The position numbers and the translations under genes are program-made. A stretch of 64,000 bases of DNA from Leptoclinus maculatus (taxonomy: Eukaryota > Chordata > Actinopteri > Perciformes > Stichaeidae). The notes beneath the pieces are model-generated. The model was not told the DNA's origin. It saw only the letters and a list, made by a program, of their open reading frames with translations, and did no database searches. Positions 1 through 11,760 of the stretch are shown one piece after another. Numbering within the stretch: the stretch's first letter is position 1; every line of letters begins with the position of its first letter. The DNA is taken from assembly GCA_032191485.1 (NCBI GenBank), contig JAVDOI010000003.1:3141694-3205693 (forward strand). The letters run 5' to 3'.

Positions 1-564
1 AACTGGGAGCCAAAATAAATGCTGATCCTGTGCGCCGAATCATGGCGGGGACGGGAAAAACACTCATAAGGTGGAAGAGAAGAGCGGGCTGTATCACATT
101 AGATACCCAGGGGAAAGTGAGCAAACTGCTGCTTACTTAATATCTACCAATATATAACAAGCAGGAGCACTGACAATGTGAGAGAGCTGGTGGGAAAACA
201 AGGCAAGCAAGGTGAGGTGATACGAGCCATTTTTTAATAAAGTCCCCTGAAATGTAATAACCAGGAATGCAAACTCATCAGGGCTGAAAAAGGTGACAAA
301 GACTGAACAAACACTTTCCCTGAAGGCAACAGATCACAATAGGCTATAAAACTGGAAAGCGTCTCTTGTGCTATGCATAAAATAAAAAAATGTATTAAAA
401 GTGTGCGTTAGGAGGAGATTCACTGAAGTTAGTTCCACCGTGGCTATATGCCAATGTAAATAGCAATTACATCTGTAATACGGTAGTTATTTTCCCGTTC
501 TGTTTTTGCATCTAAAAGCTGCATGAAAGCAGTGGGGACAAGGAGTTGGGCTATATATATATAT
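1..564. other. unannotated stretch
   Basis: I see no gene or recognisable repeat here. A short TA run (about 551-564) lies directly before the next element. Confidence 0.5.
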
Positions 565-668
565 CAGTGGCAGGCCGTGCATTTTATACCTGGGCCTTCT
601 GTGCTGTCCGACTACACTTGAGCCATCTCCTAATAAGCTCATTATGACGCCACAGCTATGGTTATTTG
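565..668 (+). mobile_element. hAT-like element terminus, fragment
   Basis: This segment opens with CAGTGGCAGGCCGTGCA and is clearly related to 11339-11432, which opens with CAGTGGCGGGCCGTGCA and shares the following 'cc(t/c)aggccttc' and 'ccacagctatt' blocks. A CAGTG start is typical of hAT inverted termini. No 3' end or target duplication is visible. It stops where another hAT terminus begins at 669, so the second element probably inserted into this one. The family assignment is an inference. Confidence 0.5.
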
Positions 669-1452
669 CAGTGGCGGCTGGTGGAAAATTTTCTTGGTAG
701 GGCTGTGCCACATCCAATCAATTTCAGCAAACATCCCAGAATGATTTAATGCAAACAAATTAAGGTATCAAACGCGCATTACTACTTTGCAGTTAAATAT
801 TTAACATTTATTCCAACACGAAAAAAAGCAGTAAATAACACTTTCACAAACACGTCATCTTATTCACTATAATATAAAACACACACACACACACACACAT
901 ACATATCTATATATAATTATTTATATATAACTATATATCCATTTCTCAGACAGGTGCTTCATGTCCCTCACTCCCTAACTGTCCATACTGGTTCTGTCCC
1001 CGTTGTTTTAAAAAGCTAAATAAGTTATTAGCATGACGTCATCCAGCGAGCCAAACCTGTCTGGTGGACAGCTACTAGAGAAGCTTCATGTACTGCTTCT
1101 CTTTCCTGCTAGTCTGCTGTCTGATTGTGAGGTCAGGCTGATCTGGGATCAGCTCTTTCAGCTATAGTTTCTCCTCTCAGTTCTCCTCTCAAACGGGTCT
1201 TGGAGGAGCAGTGCTCGCGCTGGCGCTCGCCTGTAGAGACTAGTCCTGACGAGAACGCTCAGCTTGGGGCAGAATTAAATCTGCCTCAAGCTGAATCTAT
1301 TTGAGGACGCTGATTGGCTAAATTGTATGTCACTCATTTATATCTTTAGTCAGCATTAAAGCATCATTGGCTAAACTGCTTCATAGACCCGCCTCTTTGG
1401 GGCAGTTTCTCCAGCGCCCCAGCCAGCTGAGACGTGCACACATGGAGAGGAC
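669..1452 (+). mobile_element. Non-autonomous hAT element, copy A, 3' truncated
   Basis: It begins CAGTGGCGGCTGGTGG and runs collinear with 38618-39846 for almost its full length: the shared order is the terminus, a 'ttaaggtatcaa' block, a CA microsatellite (879-899), the tatatataac block and the 'ggggcagtttctccagcgcc' block. Similarity stops after 1452, so about 190 bp of the 3' end, including the terminal inverted repeat, is missing. Copy A lacks the AT-rich minisatellite expansion found in copy B. It has no transposase frame, so it would have needed an enzyme supplied in trans. Confidence 0.85.
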
Positions 1453-3061
1453 AAAATATGTTCCCGCCGTTATGCCTCGATTCCGAATATGAATGGAATT
1501 TTCACTTCTGAAACCTCACTATTGAGCTCTATTGGTCAAGCTACAAGGAGACCAAATCCTACTTTTCCCATAATGCAACAATAGCGTCTTCCAGTGGAAC
1601 TTATAATTTTCAAGCATATCCACATTGACGAGCAATGCGTATAACCCTGAATGGACATAGTGATTGTGTAGCAACAGACACAACAACGTTTTTTGTTAAT
1701 GCAGCAATAAAAAGTCTAATCCGTCTGTCTGAGGCAGGTGTCATGTACTGTATCTCACCATAGAGAAAATGGCAAGCTATTAAAGATCTGTGGATTTTCT
1801 TTGCCACATTGTTGTCGTGTTTGCTGAATGTTTATATCAATGACCAGTATCGACCTACATATAATCACGTGCTCATTTTCTGCTCTAAAATTAAAATGTA
1901 TGTACTCTAATTCACGCTGGAAAAGATCACTGCTCAGCATATGCATTCATATTTACATTCACATTAAATATTTATCTCGTTCAAGGTGGGAAAACTATTT
2001 TGAAACCCTAATGCATCAAACTGTACAAAATTGCAGGCTGCGTTTTCTCCTCCTGACATTTGCAATGAAAATACTTGCGTCTTGGCATTTGGAAATGTGA
2101 ATCTTAACTCCCCTCTTGGATCTGCTGTGGGAGAAATCGCTCGGCAAATGCTTTTTCATCCTCTTTTGGCTCAGACAGCCTGACATTGAACGTCTGAGCG
2201 ACTGAAGCAGCCAACAAAGCATGCACACTCAGTTCAGTGCTGAGGCTTCTGGAAAACAACATTCACTTCCACTGCTTGAGAAAACTAGAAATGATTAATG
2301 AGTCACACACATAATTTATATGTAATTTCCCACTTGTCTGTAGAGGTTTTTCTTCAATATCCTAGATTAACTTCATTTTAATTACATTTTACCCAAACCT
2401 GTAACTGAAAAAGAAAGATAAAACTAAGCCACTACATTATTATTATTATTATTATTTACTTTTGTACTTTAAAGGTATAATATGTCTATACACTGTTACA
2501 AAAGTACTCCTTCTCAATCATCACTTATCACCCACTAGAAATATGTGGCCGTGTCTGCGTCTACAGAGACGCTGACCTCTGCCTGTATTTTCTCTCATCT
2601 TCTTATTTTGCTGTGTTCTGGTTTTTTATGGAGGTCAGCAAAGAGCATTTCGGGGGGTGACCCCCAGCCAATAAGCAGAGTGTGAAGCCCGTTCTCATTC
2701 CCGGCTCAAACACCGCCCCATGGTCACGCCCCTCGGTGTACTGGGGTGCCTGAGCAGGATGAAGTGTGCACTGGGCGGCATCCATTCAAAACCCGGCACG
2801 TTCCAGCAGGTTGGATTTGGAGGAGCGGATGTGTTTATTTGTGCTTTAGAACGTCTCTCTCTCCCACTCTCTCTCTCATGCTCGCTCGCTCGTTGAGCCG
2901 CAGAGGAGGGAGCCGAGACTTCGTATTATACCTTTACTGAAGAAGTATGCCTCGACTTTCGGGGGGGATATTACTACTCAACTTAAAATCCTATCACCAT
3001 CCGTATCAGTGAGTCCATGTGTGTGTCAGCATAGCAAACGGGTGTTCATACAGATTTTGTG
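1453..3061. other. unannotated, AT/low-complexity spots
   Basis: I found no supported gene. It contains an (ATT)n run at about 2435-2457 and a pyrimidine-rich TCTC/CTCG stretch at about 2855-2895. Open frames here show no recognisable domain. Confidence 0.5.
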
Positions 3062-3240
3062 ACCGCAATAGTCATTGTGATGTCACCCATTGGCTTGTGG
3101 ACTGCCGTTTTGAAACCCTGAGTTTGGTGATCTTGGAATATGGCTGTAGTCATGTTTTTTTTTTTTTAATGAACATAAGTTAGCATATTTGAAATGCGGA
3201 GGAGTGACGTAGAGACGCATACGGCTCAATATGGACATAC
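3062..3240 (+). repeat. dispersed repeat, copy 1
   Basis: It shares with 10235-10400 the order 'tgacgtca/cc', 'attggyttgtgg', 'cttgg' and a nearly identical block 'gcggaggagtgaygtagaga' (3195-3216 and 10369-10390). Two collinear divergent copies 7 kb apart indicate an interspersed repeat. I cannot place it in a superfamily. Confidence 0.55.
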
Positions 3241-5042
3241 CTATATAAAGTTGTAACATGTCACAATTTGCCCATTCATCATTTATTTGGAGTTGCATTC
3301 CTGAATGTTAGTCTGATAGTCGCTCTCCTTTTTTGTTCTTTCTTTTTTAGGGAAATATCTATCTCTTTAGCTGCTGAATGCCCACCTGTATTCACCAGCT
3401 AGACGCTAACTTTGTCTATAAGCCATTTGGTGCTGGGCAGGAAGTGAACAGCGGGTTTATCAGAGCACGTGGAATTGAGGTAGATGAGAGCGGTATGTGC
3501 AGGCTGGAAAAGCGAAAACAATGAGCTCAAGGCTAAAAGCCTTTGTAAAGCTGAGAGGAATGCCAGAGTTGGTGATAATATTCTGTTGGCTTGCCATAAA
3601 AAACAACCCCTTTCACATTTTAAATCGACATTTGATCCATTGCTGATGTAAAGATATTGATTTTCTTTTGCAGCTCAATAAGGCCGTATCCAGTTGGCAT
3701 GAATAATGAAGATGTATCCAAAACCTGGAAATAAAAACTATAGTGCCAGTACACTCTCCAGTGTGCTTGAGTTGCATATTGGATAGGAATGCGTGTATTT
3801 GAAATACAATCTCCGGTGGCACAAATCTCCATATTTACACCTCCCAGAAAATGCAGCTTTTTCTGTTACCTTAAAGGCACGGGCCCTGAAGAATGTGCCA
3901 CGCGGGCAACATCTTTCGCTTCCCTTTAACTCAGAGTTTAACAGTATCGTTAGCTTCCGAGCGGCATCAAGCAGACTCCTGACATCCTAACTGCTTCTGG
4001 CGAGCGAGAGGGCCGTCCTCGAGGCCATCATTACAGCCTGCGTTCTGTTTTACAAATGTAGAAAAATATGCTGAATGCAATGCATACGGCAGAATTGTTT
4101 CTCCTCCCCAAAGCTGTGTCGCTCCATCATTTAGCAGCTAGCAAGCTGCGCAGAGATTTGCTTTTTTAAAGAGAGAGAGAAGTACGTGCTCTGCAGACGA
4201 AAGGCGCCGACCTGGCCTGAACCCCCTCCGTGTCATTCATTTATTTATTTATTTGTTTTTAGGAGTGCGACACGCATTTAAAACGCCAGCCCAAGTGCTA
4301 CAGCATTTTCACTTAGTCCACACTGTTCTCAAGAGTCTCCCAGGAGCTCCCCGCTTCCATCCTGTTCCTTTCCCCCCACAACTTCAGTGACGGGAGCTGT
4401 GATACACGGACGGTGCAGTAGCAGCCGAACTCGGCATCAAAGTCAGTCTGAGACATGTCTTACAGGAGGGAGAGCTCTCTTCACTGGCGTCTACCGATAA
4501 CAAAGGCGCTGCACATAGCAGCAGCTGCGAGTCCGTCTTTGGCATTTTTCAAGCATCAAACCACAGCCTCTACCTCCCTGGTTTCATTCGCAGAATTTCA
4601 CAGTGAAATACTGTTCTACTGTAAAGTTTTTGCATCTTTCTGTCTCGGAGGCAGAGTTAACTTTTTCTGGACTTTTCTTTCAGCATCTTGATATATAAAA
4701 TACTTGTTAGAGACAGCTGACGTGTATTCTCCATTCTCCGTCCATCCTCAGACTTTCCCACCTGCCCCAGTCACATGACCGTCGCATTCCCCGCCAAATG
4801 TATCATTGTTAGCTGATGCCTTTGCTTTCCAGCCTTCTGAACCCAAACCTGTGCCTGATCTTCTCTTGCTATTTTGTTCCCCATTCCCTGTTCTGGTAAA
4901 AAGTCCCGATGTTGTTGGTTTTGTACCAACGAAAAAAAAATCTGTTTGCACTGTTTACATGCAGTGACACTTGCACTGAACAGGCCAAAAAAAGGAGGGG
5001 AAAAAGCGCAACATTTGGGTGAGGATTGCGTTATATTGCGTT
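3241..5042. other. unannotated stretch
   Basis: I see nothing supportable as a gene or a repeat family. It contains short ATTT and GA runs (about 4236-4256 and 4170-4182). Confidence 0.45.
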
Positions 5043-5103
5043 ACCTATATAGTCTACGTTACCCACGCAATGGATTTGCGTGGGTAACGTAGACTATATA
5101 GGT
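5043..5103. repeat. perfect 28-bp inverted repeat, 5-nt loop
   Basis: The left arm 5043-5070 (ACCTATATAGTC...) and the right arm 5076-5103 are exact reverse complements, separated by TGGAT. There is no mismatch in 28 bp. Such a fold-back in single-copy-looking DNA is best explained by a recent template-switch event, or by a fold-back sequencing or assembly error. It is not a bacterial-type terminator. Confidence 0.9.
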
Positions 5104-5105
5104 GA

Positions 5106-5124
5106 GGGGAGGGGAGGGGAGGGG
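5106..5124 (+). other. G-quadruplex-type run
   Basis: Four GGGG tracts separated by single A bases (GGGGA repeated) fit the standard quadruplex pattern on the + strand. It lies three bases beyond the hairpin at 5043-5103, so two structure-forming motifs are side by side. Confidence 0.75.
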
Positions 5125-5170
5125 CGGGCGTACTGGAGCCGAGTGAACTTTGTAAAACAACAAGTCTCCC

Positions 5171-5221
5171 TATATATATATATACATATATATATGTATA
5201 TATATACATATATATATATAT
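5171..5221. repeat. (TA)n microsatellite, imperfect
   Basis: Alternating TA with a few CA/GT interruptions, followed by a short GAT run. Confidence 0.9.
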
Positions 5222-6867
5222 TTGATGATGATGATTTTATCAGCTGTCAACTGTTACAACCCAACTTAAAGGATGCAACATGATTGGGAGACCACACAAG
5301 TTAAAAGTAATAAATACACACATTTATTTAAAGAATACATTAACTAAACTTAGCAAACATGGAGAGTCAGTAATCAGTAATGTCAGCATGTGTGAAAATG
5401 TTTGAAACAAACAAAAATGCAATCGTGTCAGCCAAAAAAAGAGCGGAGGTCCCTGTTCAGGTGCTGAGTCTTGACAGCTGGAACTCCCACCAGGCAACAA
5501 CCTGAAAGACAGAAAGAGCCAGCAAACAAGGACACAGGGGTCGTCACACAACCATCACCCATCTGGATATAAACAGGTAGGAAAAGCATTTCAAAAGCAA
5601 AGATAGTTTGCCACAAAAAGAAAATCGCAATGCAAACAAAAAAGAAAAGCATGCAATTTCACAATATCATTTAAGGCACTATTTACAGTGGAATCATTGT
5701 AAAATAGTACAATATGACAATCTAAAAGCAGCTGGAAATCCTCTTGAGATTCAGACAAATGTAGCTTGATACTGACTCTCCACATCGGTTCCGTTTTAAG
5801 TTGTCTTGCACAGCTGCTACAACAGAGCTGTCTACAGAACTAGAGGCACGGGGGGGTTTAGTCACACATGGTGTATTGTGCAAGGTAATGCAGCCGGGCC
5901 AGTGTCGAATGCGAATACAGCAACACCAGCCGGTGTACGCTGGTGTGTGTGTGTGTGTGTGTGTGCTGTATCTTCAAACATGTGGACAAATACCTTGAAA
6001 AAAACCCAGGCATTGGCTACTGACCACCCTGAGGTCGCCGCCCCGCACGAGACAGGCCCCTCGCTCTCTTTGGCGACCGCAGCCACAGCTGGTGCGGCTC
6101 CGTCGCCGTTCACACACCGATGATTATCCGCTTGGGGGTTATTGTGCTCTACACCCCCCCTCACCACCCTCCTCCATTGGCCCCGGCAGTCCACCACGGT
6201 CGCAGCTGCTCACACATGGGTGACTCAGGGCTCTGCGGTGCTGATAAGCATGCTGCGGCGGTGGAGGTGCTGACGAGGTGAAGGGTATAGCCTGCTCGGG
6301 AGTTTCTCTTCTGGCTTTAAATAGAAAAACAGGTAAACGGCATGCGATCGTGTCACGCAAGCTGCAAGTGCGCATTGGGTCGGGCCTGTGTTATGGAACA
6401 TTTGAGGGTGAATAAAAAAGGTTTTCACCAGTTGATTGCTCTAAATAATACATCTGGTTGCCTAAAAGCTGTTTAACCAATAACAGTGACCCAGTTATTA
6501 CTGTGTTGATGTTTCTGGCTTTCAGATCCAATACAGGAAGACTTGGAGCCGTTCACAAACATTATACCACACTTTAATAAACACACAAAACATAGACCAT
6601 GCCTCCTCCTCTGACTCGTTACCTTCAGGCAAGGGTCTTTGAGGTTTTCAGCCGGGTGTGGTGGCCGCCACCTGCTCCTTCCATCTTAATCGCCAAATTG
6701 ATTTCATCACTGGTGTAATTGGATGGGTTCGATGACTCTCTGAAGGAATTCAAATCGCCTGATGGGCCTCGATGGTTGATAGTCCACTTTTCTGCAGGCT
6801 GCTGAAGGATTATTGTTTCTGCACAACGCTGGTTCATTTACGAGAGGAAGCACTTCCGACTATTAGA
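5222..6867. other. unannotated; CA/GT repeat inside
   Basis: A (GT)n run lies at about 5943-5966. The part at 6000-6350 is richer in C+G than its surroundings and is open on both strands, but no frame resembles a known protein and I see no convincing splice signals. On the minus strand a TTTATT cluster near 5325 could serve as a polyadenylation signal; this alone does not support a gene. Confidence 0.4.
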
Positions 6868-7305
6868 GATGGAGTTCAAAAGAGGTCAACAGATTTAACC
6901 CAGGCCTGTCTCCTAAAATGTAATACACATGAAAAAGGTGAGTTTTGATTTGTGATTTGAACATGGAAAGATCGGTGCAGTCTCGGATGTGTTTGGGGAG
7001 AGAGTTCCAGAGGGAGGGGGCAGCTATGGAGAAGGCTCTGTCGCCCCATGTCTGGTGCTTGGTCCTGAGTGGAAGAGAGAGGAGGTTGGCATCAGAGGAG
7101 CGCAGCCGACAGGATGGAGTGTGGTGGTGAAGCAGGTCGGTGAGGTAGGAGGGGGGCCTCATTATGGAGGGCTTTGTGAGTGAGGAGAAGGATTTTGTAT
7201 TGGATCCGTTGTGGGACGGGGAGCCAGTGGAGATTCTGGAGAACAGGGGTAATGTGATCACGTGAGTGGGTGAGCAGGCGAGCAACAGAGTTCTGGATGT
7301 ACTGG
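6868..7305 (-). pseudogene. LINE reverse transcriptase C-terminal end, broken
   Basis: Reading the minus strand, the peptide runs through PPSYLTDLLHHHTPS, LRSSDANLLSLP, WGDRAFSIAAPSLWNSLP and FKSQIKTHLF. This is the characteristic C-terminal tail of fish non-LTR (L2/CR1-group) reverse transcriptases. Upstream, at about 7160-7290, the expected 'HWLPV...IQYKILLLT' tail is present in another frame, so at least one frameshift separates them. The catalytic core is absent: the copy is 5' truncated, as usual for LINEs. The encoded enzyme would have copied LINE RNA at a nicked target, but this fragment cannot. The exact clade is uncertain. Confidence 0.8.
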
Positions 7306-7780
7306 AGTTTATTTTGTTTATTTTTTCACTGATATCAACACAATTTGTTTTAGCCGTTTGGTAGAACATTGTGAAAAATCCTCCTTTTAGTGGAGGCCTC
7401 CAGTAATAATCTGTCAGTTGGTTGGAAAAGAATGTAAAGCATGAGAGCCGAGCCATCACACACACACAAACAGAGGGTGAAATGTTTGTATTAATAGCTG
7501 CCGACTCATTGTTGGAAAGAGATGCTGCTGCGAGATCAGCAAGGAAGTGAGAAACAGAACAAGGAAACCGCTAGGATGAAGAAACAGCCGAAGTCACACG
7601 TCTCAAACTTTACACTGTCAGAATTTTTCACTAACTTTGTCTTGTTCTTCAGAGCAGACTGACTCTTTTCTGTTTCCTGACTCTGGAAACATGATGGAGG
7701 CTGTGACTGATCCCCATTAACAAGTGTAGTAGAAGGGAGCTTTTATCCCTCTCTGGGCCTCGGTGTCATCCCTTTCACTA
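7306..7780. other. unannotated stretch
   Basis: I see no gene. It separates the LINE fragment from the promoter-like block. Confidence 0.4.
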
Positions 7781-7893
7781 GCCAATCACGGTGGGCGGGC
7801 ATCATATAAATGCGGCGGGGATTCCCTTAGCTCCCCCCTGACGTCAAACGCGTGTCCCGCTTCCGGTCGGCCTGACTTCCACCGCTGTTGCAG
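7781..7893 (+). promoter_or_regulatory. candidate polymerase II core promoter and short exon
   Basis: In order and at ordinary spacing: a CCAAT box (GCCAATCACG, 7781-7790), a GC box (GTGGGCGGGC, 7791-7800), a TATA box (TATAAA, 7805-7810), and a full palindromic CRE (TGACGTCA, 7839-7846) at about the expected start site. A CAG|GTATGC donor-like site follows at 7891-7899. The combination is stronger than chance single motifs. It could be the first non-coding exon of a host transcript or the promoter of a degraded retroelement; no downstream coding exon was found to decide. Confidence 0.4.
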
Positions 7894-8390
7894 GTATGCA
7901 AGAATGCTGCCGCATTGTTTCTGTCAGTCGTGCTTTTCGGTTGTTATATTGGCTTTGATTTCGTAGACAACCTCTTTGGCTCCCCTCGTCCTGCACAGGT
8001 GACTCACCTGCGGATCAGTGTCGGTAAGTCTCGATTACTCCTGATTTTATTATATTATGGTGTCACGCAATCGTAATTGCGTCTTATGTACATAGCTGCT
8101 GGTAGCAACGCTACATGCCCTCCTCCCCCCTTCTAGAGCAGACAAACGTTGCCTGGTCGGTGATTTGATTTTGCTAGTTTATATACTTTGGTGTTAATTA
8201 TTATTATTCTATTAATTTGATGTCATCCTGTATCACAGGGGACTTTTGGCAGGTTGGAGCAGAGCTTTGACAGAAAGTGGCTACAGCTAACCCTGCTCAC
8301 CTGTAAGAACGCTGCTCTTTTGCCTACCAGCTTTTGCCCTAGCGTGCTGCGTCGCCTGCTGGGCTTCGCTGTACCTGCTGCGTTGCGTTG
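7894..8390. other. unannotated, downstream of candidate promoter
   Basis: It contains donor-like CGGTAAGTC (about 8022) but no clear coding sequence. It ends at the hAT target duplication GTCTACAG (8391-8398). Confidence 0.35.
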
Positions 8391-8398
8391 GTCTACAG

Positions 8399-8497
8399 CA
8401 GGGGTATTCAAGTAAATTTCCAAAAGGTCCAGATTGCGAAAATCTCCTCGTGCAAAGGTCCGGAACATTACAATAATATCTAACTTGCGCTATTTAG

Positions 8498-8550
<53 letters not shown>

Positions 8551-9106
8551 TATTAATGTGTTAGGATTCTGATCATGGGCTCTTAGGTTTATTTTCTGTG
8601 TCTTCATTTCAGATGTGAGTGGGTACATTTGCTCCACATGAGATATACTTTAAGCTGCCCGTGGGAAGAATTCACCTATACAAGTCTGTCCAGTCGTGGT
8701 TAAAGACTCTGGTCTCACTGGCCGTTTTTCTCTTTTCGAAGATCATCCTGAGATTTGACTTTTACAACTCACATAATAAATGTCCTGCTCTGCGATCTCT
8801 TTCCTCGTCTCTCCCCCGTCTGTCACGGTGTGTGTACATCTCACTTGAGTCAGGAAACTTGTCAGAATACTCATATTTGATTGGCTGAGCTGCATCACGT
8901 GATGTGATTTACAACGCATTGGTTGGTGTGTTTCCTGCAACGCTGAACAAGTGCCGTAAATGCTGGAAAAGCTGCGCCGGTTAAAATAGAAGCGCTCAGT
9001 CAAAATTGAATAATTCTCAATTATCTATCGGTTTTAGGTCCTGGGTCCGGATACAACGGCGTCTAGGTCCGGATCGGGACCATGGTCCGCCAGTTAGAGA
9101 CCCCTG
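8399..9106 (-). mobile_element. complete non-autonomous hAT (CAGGGGT family)
   Basis: It is flanked by perfect 8-bp duplications GTCTACAG (8391-8398 and 9107-9114). The termini are CAGGGGTATTCAA and, read inward from the other end, CAGGGGTCTCTAACTGGCGG. Its left end matches the right end of the element at 35500-36701 and its right end matches that element's left end, so it is the same family in opposite orientation. It contains a (TA)n run (8502-8545) and lacks the transposase segment kept in the 35500 copy. An internal block of about 120 bp (8778-8900) recurs at 11648-11760. Confidence 0.9.
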
Positions 9107-9114
9107 GTCTACAG

Positions 9115-10234
9115 TGTCTGACGCTGCTCTTGACAGCACTGCGTCCCTGCTTCATGCTGTTCTATGTCAGTGTCACACTGTGGTTTTAATGGAGAAAAAC
9201 TCCTTTTAGCGTGCGCCATTTTACTGTGTGTATTTTGACCCAGAGTTATTTTTGGTTGTTTGGTTTTGTCTTTTCTTATTTTCCTTTTAAAGCCTGGTTA
9301 ATTGTGTTCCCTATCCCGGTAGCAGCTGCTAAGCCTAAGGTGGTGGGGTTGGGGCCTCCTGGTGTTGGTGTCTCCCTTCGTGTGTTGTGTGGTTTGGTGC
9401 ACTTATTCTATAAGGTGGCGTTGTTGTGCTCTTACTAATACTAATGGTTAATGTCCTCGTACACTCCTAACCACACCCTTCTTCCGCTTAAGAAAGTCAA
9501 GGGATTTTCATGAGTGACTATAGAGCAGAATAATCACGGTTGTGTTTTTAGCTGGGATAAACTAAAGGGGGAAAAAAATGGCCTGTCAACAGTGAAAGTG
9601 ATAAACCTGAGACCAGAGGGCTGTTCCACAAAGCAGTGTAATCTGTAAACACAAGCTCATTTTAATAGGACAGGTTTATTTTCAGGGAATGTGCTTCCAG
9701 GAGGCAGTTTTAGAGTAAATTGAAGCTGATTAAATGTAGCTGCTGGTCCATCTTAATCTGCACTTCAGTCGTCCCACACAGCTGGAGAGTGGCATTCTGT
9801 CCACGTTTCCTTTTTTTATGATAGTGTAAATGGATCCCGAAGCTCCTCCTTTTTTCTCCTTCAAATCAGTGTAGATTCCCCCAAGTGGCACGCTGTCCTG
9901 CTGTAATAATAGGATAGAGTACAGCCTCTCCTTAGCTCACTAAGTGATATCAGCTGTGCTCAGTGTAAATGCAACAGTGCTCAAAGGTTCATGGGCTGAA
10001 AAATGTTTTGTATTATATTACTCTGTAGCCAGGAAAATACAGTAAGTCTCACATTGTATTGGTTGATTAGTTGACGGACATGATTATTTATTCCTGTACC
10101 TGAGTAAAATAGTAAAGTAATATCAATTCAGATAAAACATTTTTGTTGAGACAGCATGCACTGCATGTGATTTTGGTTAACTAGCTATATACAGTACTTG
10201 GGTTCTTTGTTTGTGACTTTTGATTTTCAATCAC
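9115..10234. other. unannotated stretch
   Basis: This is T-rich sequence following the hAT insertion, with no supported gene. The sequence interrupted at GTCTACAG continues here. Confidence 0.4.
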
Positions 10235-10400
10235 AGACTATAAGAAGTGGATGAAGTCATAGTGACGTCCAACATTGGTTTGTGGTCGCCATCTTGGATT
10301 GCGGTTGTCGCCGTCTTGGCTTTTTGCAACCAGTGAAGGGAAGTGACCATATTTGGACTGCGGAGGAGTGATGTAGAGACTGCGGTAGCAACCATGTCAA
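10235..10400 (+). repeat. dispersed repeat, copy 2
   Basis: It is the partner of 3062-3240, sharing the 'attggtttgtgg' and 'gcggaggagtga' blocks in the same order. This copy has an extra 'cgccatcttgg' segment, repeated with variation within it. Confidence 0.55.
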
Positions 10401-10741
10401 TCACAAGGTAGCCCCGCCTTAAAGCATACCCTGTTTTATGGTCTGTTTGACTCTAAATGGACCATCATTTACTAAATGAACATCATGCTGTATTGAAGAA
10501 GACTTGAAACTAGAGATTGAGACCATAAACTCATGTTTACAATGTTTACTGAGGTAATAAATCAAGAGAGAAGTAGTCATTTTATCTTCTATACAATCAG
10601 ACTTCTTTTTGCAACAAGAGGAGTCGCCCCCTGATGCCCAGTAGAGAGAATTCAGTGTTGATGCACATTTCCAATTTAAAGTCCACCTAAAATCACATTT
10701 AGTCATCCCTTTTTGTAGTTAGAAATTGTGTCGACGTGCAT
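10401..10741. other. unannotated stretch
   Basis: I see no supported feature. It ends at the GATA-type tail of the next LINE. Confidence 0.4.
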
Positions 10742-11338
10742 TTAAATAGATAGAGATAGATAGATGTATACTTTATTCATCCCCGGGGGGAAATTTGTTT
10801 GTAGCAGCAGCAAATGAAGTTACAGAGTAAACATGAAAATATTAAGTATGAAAGATGCTCAATATATACAATACAATAAAATAACAGAGCAGAATATAGT
10901 AAATTCAAAGAGAATAAAATAAGAAAAATGCAAAAAAATGCACAGTATATACAATAAAATAGGATGGTATTAAATTAACTAAGTAAAAAAACAGTAGTGC
11001 AAAGATCACCAACAGCAAACAGTGTAGCGCACTGAAAAAAATGTTGTGTTGGATTTACTTAATTTTTTTAGGTAAGTGGTCGCAGGAAATACATTTATCT
11101 AAATCCAGATATATATTTTAAGTTGACTTTACTTAATTTATATTCATAATTTTATCTCAACTATTTTGAGTAAAGTTTACTCACTATGTTCATGTTCAGT
11201 ATACTCAAATGTATTATGTAACCTCAATTACTATTTACCTTTTTTGTTTTAGTAGATTCAGATCAATTTAATGGTTTAATTTCTACAAACTAAAATTAAG
11301 TTTGATTTAGTTAAACATTTTTAGCTATTACTAGTATC

Positions 11339-11432
11339 CAGTGGCGGGCCGTGCACTTTATACCCAGGCCTTCACTGCTGTCATGCAGCTGAAATACCAC
11401 CTTATAACCACATGATGGCACCACAGCTATTA
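11339..11432 (+). mobile_element. hAT-like terminus fragment nested in the DNA element
   Basis: It opens CAGTGGCGGGCCGTGCA and parallels 565-668. No matching 3' terminus was found nearby. It is followed by a GTACGTACTCGTATTAAACC block that may belong to yet another element. Confidence 0.45.
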
Positions 11433-11647
11433 TTCGTTTCTAAGGCTGTAACTATGTACGTACTCGTATTAAACCGTTCGGTACGAGGCTTACAATACGT
11501 TTGAATAACGCTAGAGCATTTGGAAAATGCAGAAGTTTAAATTCAGGTCTGGCTGTGGGACCCACCATCATCCCTTAACAGCAAGCCGCGGCTGATCCGT
11601 CTCTTTAGGAGACCGTCTTATGATTTAACTTCCACCACGTAAACATT

Positions 11648-11760
11648 AAATGTACTGCTCTGCAATCTCTTTCCTCGTCTCAGCCCCCTGTGTCACGGTG
11701 TGTGGTACTCGAGTCAGGAAGCTTGTCAGAATGCCCATATTTGATTGGCTGCATCACGGA
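11648..11760 (+). repeat. segment shared with the hAT at 8399
   Basis: About 110 bp ('tgctctgc..atctctttcctcgtct' through 'atttgattggctg') is collinear with 8778-8900 at high similarity. Either the two hAT families share internal filler, or a fragment was captured. Confidence 0.6.

Noticed and set aside
1828..2228. Frames on both strands near 2 kb
   Set aside because: Short, no motif, and mutually overlapping; chance frames.
5862..6375. Two overlapping minus-strand frames in a CpG-richer stretch as a host exon
   Set aside because: No recognisable domain, no clean splice sites, and part of the frame is the GT microsatellite.
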